Positions 59,801 through 64,000 of a DNA stretch of 64,000 nt are shown piece by piece. This stretch comes from Paraburkholderia sp. HP33-1 (GTDB lineage Bacteria > Pseudomonadota > Gammaproteobacteria > Burkholderiales > Burkholderiaceae): positions 2,914,001-2,978,000 of the forward strand of contig NZ_JAJEJR010000001.1 of assembly GCF_021390595.1 (NCBI RefSeq), written 5' to 3'. The position numbers and the translations under genes are program-made. The notes below the pieces were generated by a model that saw nothing but the letters and a program-made list of their open reading frames with translations, searched no databases and was not told the DNA's origin. Every line of letters starts with the position of its first letter. The first letter of the stretch is position 1.

Positions 59801-59867
59801 TCTGGCCGAAAGCCTGGCCAGTCGGAGAGCCCTCGTACCGGGTCGTCACGTTGTCGGTGGTTTGCAT
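56856..59867 (-). CDS. nrdA: Ribonucleoside-diphosphate reductase class Ia alpha subunit
   Basis: A 1003-residue NrdA. An N-terminal ATP-cone (from about 38, YKVIRRNGSVVSFEPSKIA) gives allosteric control. The catalytic barrel has SSNLCTEITL, with the active-site Cys, and the related cysteines. It is much longer than E. coli NrdA (761): it has an extra N-terminal segment and, at the C-terminus, a Gly/Ala-rich linker of about 60 residues before the redox CEAC (CEACQ end). That flexible arm carries electrons from thioredoxin or glutaredoxin. The start is ATG at 59867, because two codons upstream the frame has only TTG. Confidence 0.96.
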   Translation of the reverse strand: MQTTDNVTTRYEGSPTGQAFGQTQGAQALAPQANYADYKVIRRNGSVVSFEPSKIAIAVTKAFLAVNGGQGAASARVRELVEQLTQNVVRALVRSRPNGGTFHIEDIQDQVELALMRGGEHNVARAYVLYREKRNQARAHDDHAEAASTPGLNVTDNGVTRPLDMAALRGIIESACANLGDAVSAEPIVAETVKNLYDGVPMSQVYDSAILAARTMIEKDPAYSQVTSRILLHTIRREILEEEVTQAEMGERYAEYFPQFIKRGIGAGLLDDKLQQFDLKRLGAALDANRDLQFGYLGLQTLYDRYFLHHDGVRIEMPQAFFMRVAMGLSLNEIDREARAIEFYNILSSFDFMSSTPTLFNSGTHRSQLSSCYLTTVDDDLDGIYEALKENALLSKFAGGLGNDWTRVRALGSHIKGTNGKSQGVVPFLKVVNDTAVAVNQGGKRKGAVCAYLESWHLDIEEFLELRKNTGDDRRRTHDMNTANWIPDLFMKRVMEGGDWTLFSPSTCPDLHDKFGAEFEAAYTAYEDKVARGEIKLFKKIPAAQLWRKMLGMLFETGHPWITFKDPCNVRSPQQHVGVVHSSNLCTEITLNTSDAEIAVCNLGSVNLVAHLKEQADGTVVLDHDKLKRTISVAMRMLDNVIDINYYAVAKARNSNLKHRPVGLGIMGFQDCLHVLRTPYASQEAVEFADRSMEAVCYYAYYASTELAEERGRYSSYRGSLWDRGILPQDSVALLAEARGGYVEVDSSESMDWPALRSRIATYGMRNSNCVAIAPTATISNIIGVSACIEPTYQNLYVKSNLSGEFTVVNDYLVRDLKARGLWDEVMVADLKYFDGTLSRIDRIPADLRAIYATAFEVDPTWLVEAASRRQKWIDQAQSLNIYMAGASGKKLDEIYKLAWLRGLKTTYYLRTMAATHVEKSTVAHGALNAVSSGHDGSGGAGGAAGGFGVGGGAAGGLGGGLQAAAAVAATAAVAVEAAPEADGPVCMMRPGDPGFDECEACQ

Positions 59868-60170
59868 ATGCAAAGCTCCTGCTCTTGGAAATGGCGGCGA
59901 GTGCCGCGGATTAAAACGAACGCCGCGCCGCCGCGTGCGCGGGCGATGAGGTGCAGGAAGGCCGGCAACGCCGGCTGGCGGGATGCAACTGCGAGGAAGC
60001 CTGGTTCGAATTGACGTCGGTCTTCATCGGGTCGGTCGCGATCACTGGCTGGTCCTTTCCTGAATGCTTCTGGATGCGGCCGGAGATCCCCCTACCGGCC
60101 CTGCCCCAGGAATTTTTTCGCTGCCTGGAATGCTTGCGGCGCCGTGCTCGGGGAGCGGGGCGCCGCAAAC

Positions 60171-60203
60171 TTATTCACTCGGTTATGCACATGGTTATTC
60201 ACA
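60171..60203. promoter_or_regulatory. Three tandem DnaA boxes upstream of nrdA
   Basis: TTATTCACT (60171-60179), TTATGCACA (60183-60191) and TTATTCACA (60195-60203) are head-to-tail on the plus strand, each 12 bp from the next with 3-bp gaps. The second and third match TTATnCACA exactly; the first differs at one base. A fourth, TTATGCACT, lies on the other strand at 60220-60228. They sit about 35-70 bp downstream of the predicted nrdA start point. E. coli nrdAB is also DnaA-controlled. Confidence 0.75.
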
Positions 60204-60208
60204 GCTCG

Positions 60209-60255
60209 ACACAACATATAGTGCATAACTCAGCTTTCGGCACCAAGTATAGTGG
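60209..60255. promoter_or_regulatory. Two NrdR boxes at the nrdA promoter
   Basis: ACACAACATATAGTGC (60209-60224) and GCACCAAGTATAGTGG (60240-60255) match the NrdR consensus ACACwATATATwGTGT in most positions, and are 31 bp apart (start to start), the three-turn spacing typical of NrdR pairs. The second overlaps the predicted -10. Confidence 0.85.
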
Positions 60256-60273
60256 AGAATCAAGACAGGTCAA
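60246..60273 (-). promoter_or_regulatory. nrdA: Predicted sigma-70 promoter of nrdA
   Basis: On the minus strand TTGACC (60268-60273) and TATACT (60246-60251) are separated by 16 bp. Start of transcription near 60239 gives a leader of about 370 nt before nrdA. The NrdR box at 60240-60255 covers the -10 and start point, so NrdR would block initiation. Confidence 0.7.
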
Positions 60274-60390
60274 ATCGTTTTATTTGCCGCGGGAGTCTTG
60301 ACTTTTGGCTAGCGCGGCGCGCAGAAGCTTCCCGGAGAAGCAGGCTGCGCCTTGTTCTCTGCAAATCACGCAAGGTTGTGCGAGGGGGGA

Positions 60391-60987
60391 TTACCGCGTT
60401 TTGGAAAACTTGAGATAGGGGAAATACCGACCGTCGAGTGACGTGTCGCGTTGCAGCCGCCGCCACTCGAAATGTGGGCCAGGATCGGTCTTGCGACCGG
60501 GGGCGATGTCGGCGTGACCGGCGAGCGCGTCGACCGGATAGCGCGCCTTCAGTGCGCTCACGAGCGCGGAGAGCGTGCGGTATTGCGCATCTTCAAAGGC
60601 GATGGTGTCGCTGCCTTCGAGCTCGATGCCGATAGAGAAATCATTGCAGCGCTCGCGGCCGAAAAAATTCGACGGCCCCGCGTGCCACGCTCGCTCGTTG
60701 CACGACACGAACTGCTCGAGCGCGCCGTCGCGATGAATCACGAAATGCGCGGACACGCGCACGCCGCGTAGATGCGTGTCGTAGTAAGGGTGAGCGTCGC
60801 AGTCGAGCGTGTTCTGGAACAGCTCGGCAATCGCAGTGCCGCCGAACTCGTTCGGCGGCAAGCTGATGTTGTGAACGACGATCAGCGTCGGCACCGCGCC
60901 CTGCGGCCGCGCTTCGAAATTCGGCGAGGGAAGCTTACGTGCGGCGGGAACCCAACCGTCGGCATCGACGGTGTACGCGCCGCTCAT
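60391..60987 (-). CDS. ampD: 1,6-anhydro-N-acetylmuramyl-L-alanine amidase AmpD
   Basis: A 198-residue cytoplasmic zinc amidase of peptidoglycan recycling; in many Gram-negative bacteria its loss raises AmpC beta-lactamase. His39 in IVVHNISLPPNEFGG, the AWHAGPS region and GHADIAPGRKTDPGPHF with the zinc ligands are conserved. The start (MSGAYTVDADGWVPA) overlaps the stop of the small CxxC gene upstream as ATGA. It lies between that gene and the nrdA control region. Confidence 0.95.
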   Translation of the reverse strand: MSGAYTVDADGWVPAARKLPSPNFEARPQGAVPTLIVVHNISLPPNEFGGTAIAELFQNTLDCDAHPYYDTHLRGVRVSAHFVIHRDGALEQFVSCNERAWHAGPSNFFGRERCNDFSIGIELEGSDTIAFEDAQYRTLSALVSALKARYPVDALAGHADIAPGRKTDPGPHFEWRRLQRDTSLDGRYFPYLKFSKTR

Positions 60988-61283
60988 CGCGCGTCGCGGC
61001 CGCTCGGACGCGCGCCATGGCGCTGCGCGTGCGCGGCGCAGCAGAACGTCTGCCCCGCAACGCTCACCGAGTCGCTCTTCGGCGCATGCACGCCGCACTC
61101 GACGCAGCGGATCATCGGCTCGGCAAGCTGCGGCTGTCCCTCCGAGGAGCGCGCGCCGCCATTCGCGGTGCCGGTACCCTTGGCGCCATGGGCAGCGGTG
61201 CGTTGCGCGTCGTGGCGACGCAGCGCCTTCACGACCCATTGCCCGACGATGAACAGCAGAATCAGCAAAAAGATTTGTCGCAT
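60984..61283 (-). CDS. Small membrane-anchored CxxC protein (PP0621 family)
   Basis: A 99-residue protein: an N-terminal transmembrane helix (about 4-19), a basic linker, and a C-terminal metal-binding motif with Cys60 and Cys63 in RCVECG and Cys81/Cys82 with His85 and His89, in the MYND-like or TRASH-like style. It is a PP0621-type protein, common beside ampD in beta- and gammaproteobacteria. Its stop overlaps the ampD start by ATGA, so the two are co-translated; a link to recycling is possible but not established. Confidence 0.82.
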   Translation of the reverse strand: MRQIFLLILLFIVGQWVVKALRRHDAQRTAAHGAKGTGTANGGARSSEGQPQLAEPMIRCVECGVHAPKSDSVSVAGQTFCCAAHAQRHGARPSGRDAR

Positions 61284-61293
61284 GGAGACACGC

Positions 61294-62214
61294 TCACACT
61301 ACAGGTCGGTGCAACAGCACCTCGAAAACAAAACGGCTGCCGACGTACGCGAGCAATAGCGCGACGAACGAGGCCAGCACCCAGCGCAATGCCGCGCGGC
61401 CGCGCCAGCCGGACACCTTGCGCGCGGTCAGCAGCGCGCCGAACATCACCCAGGAAAGAATCGCGAACACGGTCTTGTGATCGAGCCGCAACGCGCGGTC
61501 GATCAGCTGCTCGCTGAACAGGATGCCCGACACAAGCGTCAGCGTGAGCAGCACGAAGCCGGCGCCGATCAGGCGGAACAGCAGCGTTTCGAGCGTGAGC
61601 AGCGGCGGCAGCGTGTCGAGCCAGCTCGACCACCAGCCGTTGCTCGCGGCCGCCGCGTGCCGCTGCGCGAGACTGCCACGCATTGCATGCAGACGCCGCT
61701 CGACAGCCAGCATCAGCACCGCGTGCAGTGCCGCGATCGCGAACAGACCGTACGCGATGTTCGCAATCAGGAAGTGCAGCTTGAACATCGGCGCGGCTGC
61801 ATACGGCAGCACGCGCACGCCGCCGAACGCGAGCGGCAGCAGCGACGCGATGCACGCGAGCGGCAACACCAGCAGCCGCAAGCCGTCGAGCGGGAAAAAG
61901 AAACTCTCGATCCAGTAGATGCCGGCGCCGAGCCAGAACATCGCCGACAGCGCGAACGCAAAGCCGAACACCATCGCGTTCTGCGGGAAGATCGTGGTAT
62001 GCAACAGCACGCCGTGCGCGAGCAGCGCGACAAACAGCAGCGCGCGCCCGGGCGCGCTCATGCCGGTGGCCACCGATGCGCTCACGGCATGATCGGGCAG
62101 CGGCGGCACGCTCTCGAGCAGCGGGCGCACGGCCGCGTGCCGATGCGAGCGCCAGCCGGCCACGGCGAGGCCGCCATAGAGAAGCGCGGTGAGGGCATAC
62201 AGTACAATATCCAT
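61294..62214 (-). CDS. CcsA/YpjD-like cytochrome c assembly family protein
   Basis: A 306-residue inner-membrane protein with about eight hydrophobic helices. FKLHFLIANIAYGLFAIAALHA (given in parts: HFLIANIAYG and then a His) and LRLDHKTVFAILSW contain the histidines typical of the CcsA/CcmC haem-handling domain, but the WWD signature is not evident. YpjD of E. coli is divergent from ffh in the same way. The function of this branch is not firmly known; some relatives act in metal homeostasis. Confidence 0.83.
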   Translation of the reverse strand: MDIVLYALTALLYGGLAVAGWRSHRHAAVRPLLESVPPLPDHAVSASVATGMSAPGRALLFVALLAHGVLLHTTIFPQNAMVFGFAFALSAMFWLGAGIYWIESFFFPLDGLRLLVLPLACIASLLPLAFGGVRVLPYAAAPMFKLHFLIANIAYGLFAIAALHAVLMLAVERRLHAMRGSLAQRHAAAASNGWWSSWLDTLPPLLTLETLLFRLIGAGFVLLTLTLVSGILFSEQLIDRALRLDHKTVFAILSWVMFGALLTARKVSGWRGRAALRWVLASFVALLLAYVGSRFVFEVLLHRPVV

Positions 62215-62295
62215 ATTCGAAGTTTACACTAGGCCCCTACTCCGCGACGTCTTGCGCTTCGTGCGCTGCGCGGGCCCCACCGTTCATCGCTCCCC

Positions 62296-63663
62296 ATGCT
62301 CGACAATCTGACTCAACGGATGGCGCGCGTCGTCAAGACGCTGCGCGGCGAAGCCCGGCTCACCGAGGCGAACACCCAGGAAATGCTGCGCGAGGTGCGT
62401 CTCGCACTGCTCGAGGCTGACGTGGCGCTGCCCGTCGTGCGCGAGTTCATCGCCAAGGTCAAGGAGAAGGCGCTCGGCGAAGAAGTGATCTCCAGCCTGT
62501 CGCCGGGCCAGGCGCTCGTCGGCGTCGTGCAGCGCGAGCTGACCGCGGTGATCGGCGGCGATTACGAAGGCAAGGCCTCCGAACTCAATCTCGCCGTCAC
62601 GCCGCCCGCGATCATCCTGATGGCGGGTCTGCAAGGCGCCGGTAAGACGACCACGGTCGGCAAGCTCGCGAAGCTGCTGCGCGAGAAGTACAAGAAGAAG
62701 GTGCTGACCGTTTCGTGCGACGTCTATCGTCCCGCCGCAATCGCGCAGTTGAAAACGGTGACGGAGCAGGTCGGCGCGGACTTCTTCCCGTCCGAGCCGA
62801 ACCAGAAGCCGGTCGACATCGCGCGCGCCGCGCTCGACTGGGCCAAGCGTCATTACCATGACGTGCTGCTCGTCGACACGGCCGGCCGCCTCGGTATCGA
62901 CGAAGCGATGATGCAGGAAATCGCCGCGCTGCACGCCGAGCTGAAGCCCGCGGAAACGCTGTTCGTCGTCGACGCGATGCTGGGCCAGGACGCGGTCAAT
63001 ACCGCGAAGGCGTTCAGCGACGCGCTGCCGCTCACCGGCGTCGTGCTCACCAAGCTCGACGGTGATTCGCGCGGTGGCGCGGCGCTGTCGGTGCGTCACG
63101 TGACCGGCAAGCCGGTCAAGTTCGTTGGTGTCGCCGAAAAGCTCGACGGCCTCGAAGTGTTCCACCCGGACCGCATGGCGAGCCGGATTCTCGGCATGGG
63201 CGACATTCTCGCGCTTGTCGAGGAAGCGCAGCGCGGCGTCGACGTGCAGGCCGCGCAAAAGCTCGCCGACAAGGTCAAGAAAGGCGGCGACTTCGACCTC
63301 AACGATTTCCGCGCGCAGCTCACGCAGATGAAGGGCATGGGCGGCCTGTCGTCGCTGATGGACAAGCTGCCCGCGCAGTTCCAGCAAGCCGCGGCCGGCG
63401 CCGACATGAGCCAGGCCGAGAAGCAGATGCGCCGCATGGAAGGCATCATCAACTCGATGACGCCGGCCGAGCGCGCCAAGCCCGAACTGATCAAGGCGAC
63501 CCGCAAGCGCCGCATCGCCGCGGGCGCGGGCGTGCAGGTGCAGGAAGTCAACCGCATGCTGAACCAGTACGAACAGATGCGCACGATGATGAAGAAGCTC
63601 AAGGGCGGCAACCTGCAGAAGATGATGCGCGGCATGAAGGGCATGATGCCCGGCATGCGCTAA
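62296..63663 (+). CDS. ffh: Signal recognition particle protein Ffh
   Basis: A 455-residue SRP GTPase that binds signal sequences and 4.5S RNA for co-translational membrane insertion. The GTPase G1 loop is GLQGAGKTTT at 111-120, DTAGRLGID is G3, and TKLDGDSRGGAAL is the family-specific G4/G5 region. The Met-rich M domain (about 330-455) binds signal peptides; the C-terminus ends KGMMPGMR. It diverges from the CcsA-like gene by 81 bp. No SRP RNA gene was seen nearby. Confidence 0.97.
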   Translation: MLDNLTQRMARVVKTLRGEARLTEANTQEMLREVRLALLEADVALPVVREFIAKVKEKALGEEVISSLSPGQALVGVVQRELTAVIGGDYEGKASELNLAVTPPAIILMAGLQGAGKTTTVGKLAKLLREKYKKKVLTVSCDVYRPAAIAQLKTVTEQVGADFFPSEPNQKPVDIARAALDWAKRHYHDVLLVDTAGRLGIDEAMMQEIAALHAELKPAETLFVVDAMLGQDAVNTAKAFSDALPLTGVVLTKLDGDSRGGAALSVRHVTGKPVKFVGVAEKLDGLEVFHPDRMASRILGMGDILALVEEAQRGVDVQAAQKLADKVKKGGDFDLNDFRAQLTQMKGMGGLSSLMDKLPAQFQQAAAGADMSQAEKQMRRMEGIINSMTPAERAKPELIKATRKRRIAAGAGVQVQEVNRMLNQYEQMRTMMKKLKGGNLQKMMRGMKGMMPGMR

Positions 63664-63821
63664 GCTTGATGGGGACGGCGCGCGCTCGCGCCGATGCGCG
63701 GCGCGACTGACTTCGGCATCGTACGGGTTTATTCTGTAGCGCATCGCGTCGTCCCTCGCAGGAACGTCCCTCGGGATGTTCCCACCCACACTATGTATAC
63801 AGTTATCGTCCGTCAGACGTC

Positions 63822-64000
63822 ATGAACCGCGAAGAAGCCCTCCATATTTTTCAACACTCCGAAGAGATCGTTTCGGCCTCGGACGTCAAGGCGTCGATCG
63901 TCCGCATGGCGGCCGCCATCCGCGATGAGATGAGCGAGGACTTCCCGCTTGTGCTGTCGGTGATGGGCGGCGCGGCGGTGTTCACCGGCATGCTGCTGCC
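63822..64000 (+). CDS. Hypoxanthine(-guanine) phosphoribosyltransferase, N-terminal fragment
   Basis: The first 59 codons and part of the next are present; the gene runs off the window. The translation starts MNREEALHIFQHSEEIVS and reaches LVLSVMGGAAVFTGMLL, which is the N-terminal strand-and-loop of purine salvage phosphoribosyltransferases. It follows ffh, as in other Burkholderia. The PRPP-binding motif lies outside the window. Full annotation would need the next bases. Confidence 0.85.
   Translation, partial: MNREEALHIFQHSEEIVSASDVKASIVRMAAAIRDEMSEDFPLVLSVMGGAAVFTGMLL

Noticed and set aside
60171..60228. A replication origin
   Set aside because: DnaA boxes are present, but there is no adjacent dnaA, dnaN or AT-rich unwinding region, and NrdR boxes and a promoter explain the site as nrdA control.

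Overview
The window is a contiguous, GC-rich stretch of main-chromosome backbone from a betaproteobacterium, most likely Burkholderia or Paraburkholderia. This placement rests on recalled protein sequences and gene order (hexR/edd, proA-holA-lptE-leuS, accB-accC-prmA-DUF3426 protein-tpx, a long Lys/Ala/Pro histone H1-like protein, a large NrdA with a glycine-rich C-terminal linker, ccsA/ffh), not on a database search. I see no insertion sequence, prophage, integron, CRISPR array, tRNA or rRNA. Coding density is high and most genes are housekeeping.

Layout. 1-1.4 kb: the start of edd (Entner-Doudoroff) diverges from its likely regulator hexR, with two HexR-like operators between them. 1.4-8 kb: hemJ, proA, holA, lptE and leuS, all on the minus strand. 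8-11.9 kb: exbD, exbB, dapB and bamE (minus), then fur (plus). 12-15.9 kb: a purine-ureide module (alc, allA), a DctA-type transporter and a GntR/FadR regulator, with four FadR-like operators placed around it. 16-19.1 kb: gapA and tktA. 19.6-22.4 kb: a VOC protein, rsmE, a secreted RNase with its barstar-type inhibitor, and a candidate small RNA. 22.4-28.5 kb: maeB, thiL-pgpA-pncC, a cupin and pyrF.

28.6-39.1 kb is a sugar-oxidation island on the minus strand: iclR-type regulator, dgoK, dgoA, an SDR, araFGH, a second SDR resembling aldose 1-dehydrogenases, an SMP-30 lactonase and an aldose 1-epimerase. Several of these genes are translationally coupled. Together they encode uptake and De Ley-Doudoroff-type oxidation of D-galactose and/or L-arabinose, but no sugar-acid dehydratase is present here.

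39.3-53.8 kb: mtgA, an RNB-family nuclease coupled to aroE, a YqiA-like esterase coupled to mpl, an unassigned protein, a TlpA-like thioredoxin, aroQ, accB-accC, prmA, a zinc-ribbon membrane protein, tpx, a PfkB kinase and a glycine-zipper lipoprotein. 53.9-60.4 kb: the histone H1-like gene, nrdB and nrdA. The nrdA control region carries three tandem DnaA boxes next to two NrdR boxes and a good sigma-70 promoter. 60.4-64 kb: ampD, a small CxxC protein, a CcsA/YpjD-like protein, ffh, and the start of a hypoxanthine phosphoribosyltransferase cut by the window edge.

I found no clear undescribed multi-gene system. The items most worth following are regulatory or small: the DnaA/NrdR array upstream of nrdA, the orphan RNA candidate at about 22.1-22.3 kb, the RNase-barstar pair, and the operator set around the ureide/DctA module.
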